From assembly GCA_037176705.1 (NCBI GenBank), contig CM073895.1:620001-684000 (forward strand): 64,000 nt of DNA, given 5' to 3'. Under the pieces are notes generated by a model that was given only the letters and a program-made list of their open reading frames with translations, had not been told where the DNA came from and ran no database searches. Positions 24,924 through 35,000 of this stretch are shown here, piece after piece; the first letter of the stretch is position 1, and the number at the start of each line of letters is the position of its first letter. Position numbers and translations under genes: made by a program. The DNA comes from Molossus alvarezi (Eukaryota > Chordata > Mammalia > Chiroptera > Molossidae).

Positions 24924-27900
24924 AAAAAGGACTCTTCTTAAAGGATGAACACTCCTCGGGTATTGGAAGTGCGACTCCCCTCCCAGCTCTTGCGTTCTCA
25001 GCTGTGCACCTGCACTGTAAGAACGGGTACTCTGCACACTGGAGAGATTTGACAGTCACGGTGCATTTGGTGTCAGTAGGACAGAAACACGCTCAGGAAA
25101 CGTTTCCAGTCACACAACCGAAGGATCTAAATTCTCAGGAGCATGGGCTGGCCTCTGGGTGCCCCGCCAGGTGGCAGGGGTTGTCATCCTCTGGCCCCCA
25201 CCTGGAGGCTAACGCTACACCAGGTCTGGACTTCTCCGCCCATTCTGAGGGCTGAAGCTGGAGAGCCCTTCAAGGGCTTTTTGCAAAACTTGGCCCAGGA
25301 GGGGAATGCTTCCTCCCACCTCCCGCCAGGTGTCCTTCCCATGTGAGCCGACCAGGGCTGGGCCAGGGAAGCAGGTTTATTTTTCCAGCCTCTGCTTCCC
25401 ACTCACAGCATGGGGCCCGCAGGGATACTGCTGTGTCTGCCTGAGCATCTGAGCTGGGAGAAGCCCCAGCTGGTCCTTACCAGGACCTAATGTCCAGCAT
25501 GAGTGTCCTCCCACTGGGCCTGGGCCTTGCCTGGCTCCTTCCTTGGCCCACCACATGGGTGTGAACGCCCAGGCCAGAAGACACTGGCTGTGCCCTGGGC
25601 CTAGAGCAGCCACCCAGAGGCAGGGTCCCCAGCAAGTGCCCCACGCCACCCCCATCAGCTATGGCCTTGGCTGGGGTCCCCCCTGGCTGGAACCCAAGTC
25701 CTAGGCACCTGCTAGGGGAGACTGGGGCAAGGGACAGGCCACAGGCCACAGACCAGGACACCACCACACGCAACCTACAGGCCCCTATTCCCCCACCCCA
25801 CCCACCTCTGCACTCTCTCTCAGGGGGTGCCCAGGGTCAAAACAAGGGAGACAACGGGGAAAAGGGGCTGCACTTCCCACAGCCTGGTGGAGGCACCACA
25901 AGGAAGAGGGGAGGGGCAGCCTCTTGTGGCCTGGGAAGGGCTGCAAAGATAAAAATAAAAACCCAGTCCCGCCTCCTGGGCTCCTGGTTGGGTCCAGAGG
26001 CATCCAAGCCACAGGCAGCAGGGGTGTGCACACACCAGCCAGCAGGGGCTGGGAGGGAGGCTGCAGGGCAGGAGGGGGCTGGGCAGGCCCCGGCACTGCC
26101 CACAGAATCAGCCTCTGGCCCGGAGGTCTCGACTGAGCACTGGTGCCTGGGCTGACTATTCCAAGGGAGGGCGCCCTGTGCACCGTAGGGCGTTTAGCAC
26201 ACCCCCGGCCCCCACCCGCTGCCCCTCCCCTGTGACAACCAGGCTGCCCCCAGGTATGGCCAGGTGCCCAGAGGAATCGTGAGGCCAAGTGGCTGGAGGC
26301 ACCTGCCCCGGGATGAAGGAGGCTGCAGTGGGTGGGCCCTGTGGCACCGTCACCCTCAGATGCACAGACTGGCCAGCTGCACCCCAGAACTCCACGGCAG
26401 CCCAGCTCCTGACAGAGGCTTCGTCTCCGATGTTCTAACAACTGAGCACCATGCTTTCCCTCCCACCAGCCCAGGAAGGGTGGGGTGAGCCATGGGGCAG
26501 CGACCGCCGCAGAGGCCCTGCGGAGCTGAGGCCGTACTTGGCCCCGGGAAGGCATGGTTCATTCCAACTCAGGGCGGTCCACCACTGAGGCCCTGGCCTG
26601 GGACCGCACGCCACCCACATCGGGAGACCAAGGCCCCAGAATGATGCCTGTGACCTCAGCCAGGGCCCTCTCGGGTGACTGAGCCAGCAGGGTACTCTGA
26701 ACTTCCAGGTCCCCAGCCCAGACCCCAGGGGCTGCAGTGGGGAAGGGGGGCGGGGCCTGACTGCTGCCCCCTTGTGGCCATCAGCAGAAGCAGGCTCCTG
26801 CCCTCAATAGCCTCAGGTCCCCTCCAGGTCAAGGCCAACTTGTCCCCCTGGCGGCCCACCACACACAGCTGGTGAGCACAGGCGCAGGGCCATGTCCCCT
26901 GCAGGACCCAGCTGTCAGAAGCCTGCTCGCCTACCTGAAGCAACAGGAGTAATCAGCATAGCGTGGTCTGTCCCCTTCCAGGGAAACTAGTACTCCAGCC
27001 TCTCCAAGATCTGCCTCCTCCGAAGGGAACTCAAGCCCAGGCCCCGCCCACACCTCAGTGACCAGACAAGAAGCCCCACAGACTGGGAAGTGGCCCTTCA
27101 GGGGCGGAGGGACAGGAGGCAGCTCAGAGAGGGTGCACTGGTTTCCTCTGACTCAGGTGTCAAGAAGCAGAGCAGGGGCTGAGGGAAGGAACCAGCCTGC
27201 CCCACATCAACCCAAATCCCACCCCCAAGCCCACACAGAAGCCCCAGGCCCCCCAGTTAGGGATAATGCATCCTCTTCTCCTCTGAGAAGGAACCCATAG
27301 CCGCTGGGGTCTGCTGGCTCACTTAGGCTCCAGGGCTCCCCTAACTCCAAAAATGGCACCTTCCTCAGCCAGCCAAACCCTGAACTGCCAGAGCACACCC
27401 TCCAGGCCACCCCCACTCAGGGCCCAGGAAGGGGCAGAGGACAAGGAGCCCACAGCAGGCCAGAGGTCCCCAACCCCAGATGAGCAGGATGTCTGAGGGC
27501 CACTCAAGACCCAGGTCCTTAGAGCCTGCAGGGCATCATCTGTCACCTTTGGGGCACTGGGGCCTTTCCTGCCTCCCCTCCCCATCTTCCCCACTGAGGC
27601 CCTCCCTGAGCCCCCACTCATACACCTCACATGGACGCTCCCGATCCCTCGTGTCTGTGACACTTCTGTCAACTTTGTGGCCATTGAGAGGCTGCCTCCC
27701 CAGTGGAACATAAGTGCCCTACGGGCAGGGCTGGACATCTAGTCAGAGCTGTTCCCATGGCACACATTCCTAGACAGGGAGGCCGTCATTCCCGCAGGCC
27801 CGGCACCAGGACAAGGCCAGCTTGGGGAAGGGACTGCTCATCTTCCAGGTGGGCCTTCAGCCTCTAACCAGGGGCTGGCACCAGCTTCGATCCCAGGAGA

Positions 27901-27940
27901 GCCCACACCAGGTAGAAGAGGTTCCAGGCGGCAGGAACAG
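24924..27940. other. Intergenic stretch before AURKAIP1
   Basis: About 3 kb without a supported gene. It is GC-rich and mostly unique. A phrase near 27690-27730 (AACATAAGTGCCCTACGGGCAG) resembles the 3' end of an L2 LINE, so an old L2 fragment may cover about 27590-27780. That call is weak. Confidence 0.5.
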
Positions 27941-27954
27941 CTGAGCTGTGAACG

Positions 27955-27960
27955 TTTATT
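27955..27960 (-). terminator. Polyadenylation signal of AURKAIP1
   Basis: AATAAA on the minus strand only 46 bases after the stop codon, predicting a very short 3' UTR, as expected for this compact gene. Confidence 0.85.
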
Positions 27961-28005
27961 ACAATGGACAGCAGCACCAAGGGGTGGGGCCGCGGCACTG
28001 CACAC

Positions 28006-28959
28006 TCATTTGGCTCGCAGGTAGATCTTGGGGGTCTGCCAGCCTGCAGGGGCTTCCTTCAGGCCTGCCTTCAGCCAGATGCGCCTCAGGTCTCTCTCGA
28101 ACTTGACCTGCAAGGGCAGAGGGCGGGGCCACTGACAGCTCTGTGGCTCAGCCATGCACTCTCAGCAACCTTGGGTCCCGGGGCCCAGGACCCACACGTA
28201 CCTGCTTTCGTTTCAGGCGCCCTTCCCGGACCTTCCGCCGCAGAAATCGAGTTCTCTTGACCAGCTTTCGGTACTTATGATGATTCATCTTCCGCCGTCG
28301 GATCTTCAGCACGTTTTTGCACTGTATCTGGGGTGCATCCTGGACCCCCTCATCCCCCTGCTCGGCCCCTTCTCCCACCTGGCTAGGTGGACATTTGTAG
28401 AGCGGGGCTGGAGCCACAGTCCCTAGGGCCCCAGCGTCCAGTCTGGGTAGGAGGTAGCGGGTGGTCAGCCAGCTCTCCAGGGGGCTGATGGACATCTTCC
28501 TGGGGACCGGCATCTCCTCGAGCTCCAGCTGGACGCCCCCGCCAGGGAGGATGGCAACCCCACTGGGGCCTGGTGGCTGCGTGCTGTAGCGGGGCCTGTA
28601 GACATGGCCGCCCAGCACTCCTGAGACAAGCCGGGGCCGACGGAGGCCTGCGGGAAACACGATGGCGGTTACCCCCAGAGGGCTGCACTGGACCTGAGCA
28701 CGGCCAGCTGGGCCGGACCGGACTCTGGGGCAGAAGGGCCGGCACAGACGGTCCGAACCCCTGCTGCAGTTCTCGGGCCCAGACTTCCCCTGCGATGCTT
28801 GGATGTTTACAGGGACAGGGGAGCAGGTGTGGCCGGCCCGGGCGGGAGGCCGGTGGGGCGTGCGTTCCCGGGTGCATCCCGCCCGGCTGCCCCACGGACC
28901 CTCTTACCTGCCCCGGCGGCAAGTCTGAGCAGCTGGGGAGTCACTCGCGCCAGGAACAT
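28006..28959 (-). CDS. AURKAIP1: Aurora kinase A-interacting protein 1 / mitoribosomal small-subunit protein mS38
   Basis: Nuclear-encoded mitochondrial small-subunit ribosomal protein mS38. It was first described as an Aurora-A-binding protein that promotes the kinase's turnover. Coding exons: 28908-28959, 28202-28647 and 28006-28107, totalling 600 nt and 199 aa, the human length. The N-terminus [18 protein letters not shown] is basic and amphipathic with no acidic residue, as expected of a mitochondrial presequence. The conserved C-terminal mS38 core includes [20 protein letters not shown] (about residues 132-151) and [17 protein letters not shown], then [20 protein letters not shown] in the last exon. 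Such Arg/Lys-rich helices bind rRNA. A noncoding 5' exon is probable, because AG-rich splice-like sequence lies upstream of the ATG, but I could not define it. Confidence 0.97.
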
Positions 28960-29600
28960 GGTCTGTGGGTGGCGGCGGCCGCAGGGGCTCAGCGGAGCTG
29001 GAACACAGGTGCGCGCGGAGGTCACGCGGGGGCGGCCGGGGCGCGCGCAGCAGCCCGGGGCCGGCAGGACTGGGGGCCGCGGTCGTGCCCGGACCAGGCG
29101 ACCCGTGGCCTCCTGTCCCGCTCCCGCCGGGAGGACGTCACTTCAAACACCGCTCCCTCCCTCAAACGACCAGACGAGCACAGACCCCGCGTCCGCCAGT
29201 GCGAGGCCCGGGCAGGTCACCGACCCTCCCTGGGTCTCAGCTTCACCGGAGGCGCCGACCACGCGGGGCGGGGGGCGACGCACCATGGCCGCGGGCGGGC
29301 TCCAGGCGCCGGGAGGGCGGTCTAGTCCCAGCGGTCTGGGCCGTCCCTGGAGCCCGCCCGCCCCTCCAGGCCCGAACCCCTCCAGGCCCGACCCAGGGCA
29401 CCAGAACTGACCATCCCGCTGCGGTGCTCTGACACTTCCGGTCCGCTCCCGGTCCGCTCCTAAACCGGTCGTCAGCCCCGGGTGCGGCCGCCGGAGGTTC
29501 CTACGTCCAGCGCCCCCTGGCGCCCTTACGGAGCCCGACTCCGTGTCGGCTCAGGCCTGACCGGGCCTAGAAAGCCGCGGTTTCCGGCCGGATGACCCGT
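28840..29600 (-). promoter_or_regulatory. CpG island promoter of AURKAIP1
   Basis: CpG-dense sequence upstream of the ATG, TATA-less. An ETS/GABP site ACTTCCGG lies at 29434-29441, where the transcription start is plausible given the compact human gene. GABP-type control is typical of nuclear genes for mitochondrial proteins. Confidence 0.7.
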
Positions 29601-29649
29601 CCCCGCCCCCGTCTCACCAACTCCGCTGGACCTTTAGGAAGGCAAGAAA

Positions 29650-29668
29650 ACTACATCTCCCACAATCC
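29650..29668 (+). promoter_or_regulatory. ZNF143/THAP11-type SBS motif
   Basis: ACTACATCTCCCACAATCC matches the long composite motif ACTACAnnTCCCAnnAT bound by ZNF143 (Staf) and THAP11 (Ronin) at housekeeping promoters. It lies about 690 bp upstream of the AURKAIP1 ATG, just outside the densest CpG area. Such a long match is unlikely by chance. Confidence 0.8.
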
Positions 29669-29737
29669 CAAGGGGTTCCATCTGCGCCTGCGCGGCCGAA
29701 CTCGCACAAGGCCCAAGGCCCGATCGGCCAAGGCAGG

Positions 29738-29790
29738 CGGAAGTGGTGTTTGGAGACTGCGAAAGGGACGTTATCCCGGCGACGGAAGTG
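29738..29790 (+). promoter_or_regulatory. Pair of ETS/GABP motifs
   Basis: Two CGGAAGTG sites, at 29738-29745 and 29783-29790, lie 45 bp apart in the same orientation, followed downstream by a poly-C run. With the SBS motif about 80 bp away they form a compact promoter-like cluster. It could serve AURKAIP1 or an unannotated transcript running rightwards. Confidence 0.6.
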
Positions 29791-29864
29791 GAGTGCGCGG
29801 GGCGGTGGAAGCCTCTGGGGTGCTCGCCCGCTGGGACTGGAGTCGCAGGCCTCGGAGACCCCGC

Positions 29865-29882
29865 TCCCCCCCCCCCCCCCCC
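29865..29882. repeat. Poly-C homopolymer
   Basis: A run of about 18 C, followed by GCGGG. It is a likely sequencing or assembly weak point and may form a G-quadruplex or i-motif. Confidence 0.8.
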
Positions 29883-30059
29883 GCGGGACGAGGGGGTCAG
29901 ACAGACGACTGCGACGCTGGCCCGGGCTCCGCTCCCATTGCTCCCGCACCAGGGGCGCCGCCTCGTTCTTTAGCTGGCGCCCCTTCTCCCCCCAGTCCGG
30001 AGGCCTGTACCTCGGGAAAGTGGATTTCCTTTCCTTTTTAATTTAAAAAAATTAAAAAA

Positions 30060-30240
30060 ATATTTTTTAATGTTTTTATTCATTTTTTTAGAAAAAGGAG
30101 AGAGATGGAAACATCACTGGGCTGCCTCCTGTGCACCCCCCACCGGGGATTGCAACCCCCAGATGTGCTCGGGAATCCAACCAGTGTGACCTCTTGGTGA
30201 TGGGTCGGCACTCAGTCCACGGAGCCACACGGCGGGGCAT
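30060..30240 (-). repeat. Degenerate tRNA SINE
   Basis: Decayed minus copy. A T/A-rich tail at the left leads into GAGAGATGGAAACATCACTGG and ends in a worn tRNA head (CACGGAGCCACACGG). It is related to group B. Confidence 0.75.
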
Positions 30241-31260
30241 CCTTTCCTTTTTTAAAGCAAATCCCCACACTGTACCTGTAGAAAGAAAAGCCAGAAACTT
30301 GTTTTTGTCCCAAACTCCAAAGCAGCCTCCGTGGGGGATTGGGTTTGGCTGAGCTCGTGTTGCTTCTCAGGGTGGGGGCTACCCGGGCACCATCTCACCT
30401 CTCTCGCTGGGGTTGGCTAGGATGGAAGGGTCCCCTGGATGGACCTGCAGGGGTGCTGGGAAGGAGAGGGAAGCAACGGTGCTCTTTGGAGTCCCGCTGG
30501 TGGCTCTGCCAGCGGGTCCTACCAGTAGTAAGTGGCGTGGCCAGGCCTGGTCATCCCCAAGCCCCAACCTAACTAAGCAATGAGTGTTGGATACGCCCAC
30601 TGGAAGGCAGAAAACACAGGCTCCAGGCCCCACTCTTCAACTGGGATCACAGGATGGCGCTATACCGTCCCTTCCACAGGGGCTGCTCTAGCAGGAAGGC
30701 CTGGACACACCTGCCAGCCTACTTCTCCAGCCGCAGCATCCCAGGCTTTCATGATTTGGTCATGAGAGCGCGCCACCTGGAACCTAGGTGCTGACCGTTG
30801 CTTTCATAGCATCTCCTTGGCCATATGACTTCCACACACCTCTCTCCAGGTCGAATGGCACCAGAAAGGCCATATCCAGCACCCTCCCACCTGCACAGAG
30901 GCGCTAGTCTGGGGAGAGCCGACACCGGGCATATGATAGGCCCCAACACAGCCCTTGAGCCTCACAGCCCACCCATTACTGGGAAACAGCCCCAAGGTCC
31001 ACCCTGCTCACCTGCACCACTACCTGTCCACTCGCCTGCCACCCATTTTGAGGGGGACATTGCCAGAGGTGATGCTCCCGGTGCCTTGTTCACGGCTGCT
31101 CCAGCCTGACACACACCATGGGTTACAAACCAGTGTTCCTCAGGTGCAAGCTGTTTTGTCCTTTTCAAACCTTCCCCTCTGCCCACAGGAAGCAGCCTTT
31201 GTCAACACGTGGACGGCTGAGGCCTCTAGAAGCCTTTGACAGAAGAGCAGGCGCACAGGA
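30241..31260. other. AURKAIP1-CCNL2 intergenic stretch
   Basis: About 1 kb without a recognised gene or young repeat. It precedes the likely 3' end of CCNL2 near 31260. Confidence 0.5.
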
Positions 31261-32051
31261 GCTTGATACAAAACACAACTTTAATGAGCTCAGAGATGAC
31301 ACCACTAGAACGGGTGCTGCGGGCTGTGTGCAGTGACAAGCAAGCAGAGGACAAACTACAAATTCTTTAATGCTCCAAATATCCTGAGTAGAGAGAATTG
31401 TGTTTATTTAACCACATAAAATGCATATATAGGAAACCTCTATTTAGGAGCTGGTGGCCTGCACTCAGCATCGCAGATAAAAATATACGACTTTCAACAC
31501 AGATCTAAATACCTTCACATTTTAAAAATCAGAATTCTCTACACAAGTTTTAAGCTGACAGAATTCAAGTTCTGAGTTCTCATATATAGCTTTAACTTGT
31601 ATTAAACACATGTTTATTTACAACATGGACAGAGAATAAGGGGCTATTAAGGCCATTTTCTCATTGTGAAACACTGCAAAATATGTACATAAGTACAACC
31701 TAATATAGGCAAAGGTTCTAAAAGTCATTTTCTTGGTTTAACGTAATTGAGTATCGGTATGGGAGTGAAGACAGCCTGTCATTAGCACCGATCCACACAC
31801 TGGGCTGTGCATCATCTATTCTGCAGCTTGCCGCCACAGGGCTGTGGCTGAGACGGGCCCTGACCAGGACTGGTGTGCGCTGCACCCAGACTGACCTGAA
31901 GGGCACTTTGACAGCCTCTCGATTCCATCTCCAAATTCATCACAAGGTCCAAAGTCAACAACCATTTACCAAAAAAAAGTCAAGCCACATGTCAGTCACG
32001 CTGAGGTGTGTGCACCAAGGGCGGAAGGCAGCCCTCCAGGACCCCCGTGCC
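31261..32051 (-). other. CCNL2 3' UTR with candidate polyadenylation signals
   Basis: A/T-rich sequence after the CCNL2 stop. Minus-strand signals are AATAAA at 31613-31618 and 31403-31408 and ATTAAA at 31280-31285. Which one is used cannot be decided from sequence. The AT-rich, unique character over this span fits a conserved 3' UTR. Confidence 0.6.
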
Positions 32052-35000
32052 TCACCTCCGATGCCTGCTGTGTCCGGGGTGGTCCCGCTCATAGCGGTGG
32101 CCTGTTCGCTCATAAGACCTCGAACGCTCCCGTCGCTGATCTCTATAGTAATGACTTTTTTTCTTGTACTTTCCAGAATTATCTGCCCGCTCCCGTGAGC
32201 GACTTCGAGAGCGGGAAGAGCTCCGGCTCCGAGACTTGTGAGGCTTCTGGGTGGGGTACTTGCAGTCCTTGGACTTCCGATAGCTCCTCACCTTGGAGCC
32301 TTTGTAGGGAGCACCGCGGTGCGCCTGTCTCGGTGGTGAGTCACTCCGGCTCCGAGAGCGGCTCTGGGACTTGGATCCTCCAGACGTCGAGCCACTGTCA
32401 CTTTTCCTGTGAAGGACAGCACCACCAAGCGGGTGACCAACTGCTCCAAACACCTGAGGGGTGGCCACATCACCTCTGCACCCTGGGAAAATGCCCACCA
32501 GCCAGTGCAGGGCCCCAGGCACACACCTCCTCTTAGGAGAAGCAGACCTCGATGGGGACCTGGAGCAGCTCTGCTCACGGCTCCCGCTGCGGCTCTGACT
32601 GCCTCGCCCCTTCGGCAAGCTGGAAACAGGAAGTAGCAGTTACAGACCTGAGCTCCGCCAACCCCCAAAGCCGGGGGGCACTCGGGCACTCACCCATTCA
32701 CTGGACTGTCAGCCTTGGTTTTCTTTACGCCCTCCGTTTTCCTCTTGGTGTTCTTCACAGGGAGCGGGGAAGCCTTGTTCCCTTTACCTTCTTTGGGAGA
32801 TTCCGCTAGAACCAAGTACAGAAAGTTAAAACCTGATGTTCAGAACACTCCTGAGTTATGAAACAGGTTAACAGAGCAAAGCAGCACCACTTGTCTGGGA
32901 TTCATGGAGACACACGCTAATCATAGCTTCCTGCCCCCGACTAGACTCAGAACCTAGAGACACAGGAAGGCTGCCTGTCTCGGCTACCCTCAGAGACCGA
33001 GGACAGATGCCATGTGGCTCTAGGGTCCGACAACACAGTCTGCTGCTCCAGGTCTATGCAACTGGGTGGCTGGGTGAACAAGAACATTCTGGAAAGACTG
33101 TCCATAGCCCTTGCTCATACAATGGAAACGACAGAAGCACACCCCCCTTCAGGAGCCCTGTCCCATTTCTAAAATTGCCAAGTGTTCGCTGCAGACACGT
33201 GTCTGCGGAGGCAGCCCGACTAGACGACTCACCGGGTTTGGGGGCAGGGGAGAACCCCGAGGTGGTGTCCAGGGCAGGGGTGCCGCCTGGCAGCAGGCCC
33301 CTGGCTTGAGCCTTGGCCTCTTCGATGGCATGCTTTCTCTTTTCCACCTCGCTTTCCAGGAGTGTCAGATCCACCTGGAAAAGCCAAAACCCATCTGTTC
33401 AGAAACAGATACTTCTAGTCAAACACAAATGTGCATAAACATGGATAAAAAACAAAGAAGAACCTTTTTCCGAGTATAAAGCTGTAGGATTTTTAAGCAG
33501 ATTTCTTGAATTTCTTCTTCGGTTGCTCCAAACAAAAGAAACCAATGGGGACGATTGGGCAGAGGAATCTGAAAACACAAATGCCATCAGTTTATTCTTG
33601 TCCTCACGGCCAACAAGGTTGTTTGTGCAATAAAAACAAGCCTGCTATGTCCTGGCTGGTTTGGCTTAACAGTTCGAGTTTCAGACCACAGGCCAAACAG
33701 TCTTAGGTTTCATTCTGGTCAGGGGCATGTACCTTGGTTGGGGTTTAGTCCCCAGCCCTGGTCAGGGTCATACGGGAGGCAACCAATTGATGTCTCTCTC
33801 TCTCTCTCTCTCTCTCCACCCCCCTCCCTCCCACTCTCTCTGGAGATAAACAGGCTTCTCATTGACCACTGAGTACAGTGTGAAGAAAACTACACAAAGT
33901 GCGCTGTAGGCTGGAGTCCCGTGGTGGTGCAGCACTGACCTCCAGCGTCCGGGCAGCAAGGTAAATGCAGGCACAGGCGATGCTCTCCGGCTGGAACCTC
34001 ACAAACACGTCTGTGCGGAGGCTGTCATTCATGTAATTCCTGAAACCAAATGCAGGAAAAACTGCAATGCCCCGGCACCCCAGGACACCCATCTGCACTA
34101 TGAGGGAGGTCGCTGCTCCGCTAAGGAGTCTACTGCGAGAACAGTCCTGTGACTCTTAAGTTCAGGTAAAAACGTCCTAACTGCTTTCTCTGAACACAGG
34201 ACAGGAAAATGGGGAAGTTTTCGGCAAAAAAATTTTAAGCTGCCTGAATGTCAAGATAATCCGTGTTGCTATGAAAGAGAACCAACTTTAACTTTACTTT
34301 TCCCTCTCAACTTTGGCCTGCTCTCATGCAAAGCACAATGCCTCAGAAAGAAAACAGCTACTGTGGGGGTGAGAAAGTACTTGATTAGAGAAATCTAAGC
34401 GCTCAGAATCCGTAGTGCAGAGAAACATGCAAACTCAGTGGCCTGCCGAGCTCGAAGCCGCGAGGCTTTTCTGAGACACCGTCCGTCCTCTGGCATTCCT
34501 CTTCCTTCCAGGTGTTCACGGCCTGGCCCTTCTTCTTCCTGGGGAGTCCGCTCGGAGGGGAACGCCCTGGGAGCAGGGGAACATCGTGCCGAGGAGGGCT
34601 CAATGCCCAGAGGGCAGTCCTCTTCTCAGGCTTATCAAAGAACCGTTTCCAAATTGTCCCATTTCAACAAGGAGTCTTAAAATGAATATTCATAAAATCA
34701 GACAGAAGCAACAAAATACTACAAGTTTCACCACAATCAGTACATTTAAAAACTTTATCGTGCTTTAGAAACTAGGGAAATACAAAACATTTGCATTTTT
34801 TTATAGTTAAAGGGTTTTAAAATTGGCTACATTTAACATTTCCTTTCATATATACTTCTCTTAGATTTAACAGACCAAAATCGGACCTCGTGTTAAACTT
34901 GATCAATGCTGCACGCACAGATTAACTCTGTGAGAAGACAGCTGAGCAGGCCATGTACTCACTGCTCCTGACATACCCCACACGGCAAGCCCGAGTCAGG

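Noticed and set aside
28006..28959. AURKAIP1 as a processed pseudogene
   Set aside because: It has two introns with proper splice sites, intact frame and phase, and its own poly(A) signal and promoter.
29286..29410. Plus-strand ATG in Kozak-like context (CACCATGG) upstream of AURKAIP1
   Set aside because: The frame is Gly/Pro/Ser-rich, short and without splice support. Most likely CpG-island chance.
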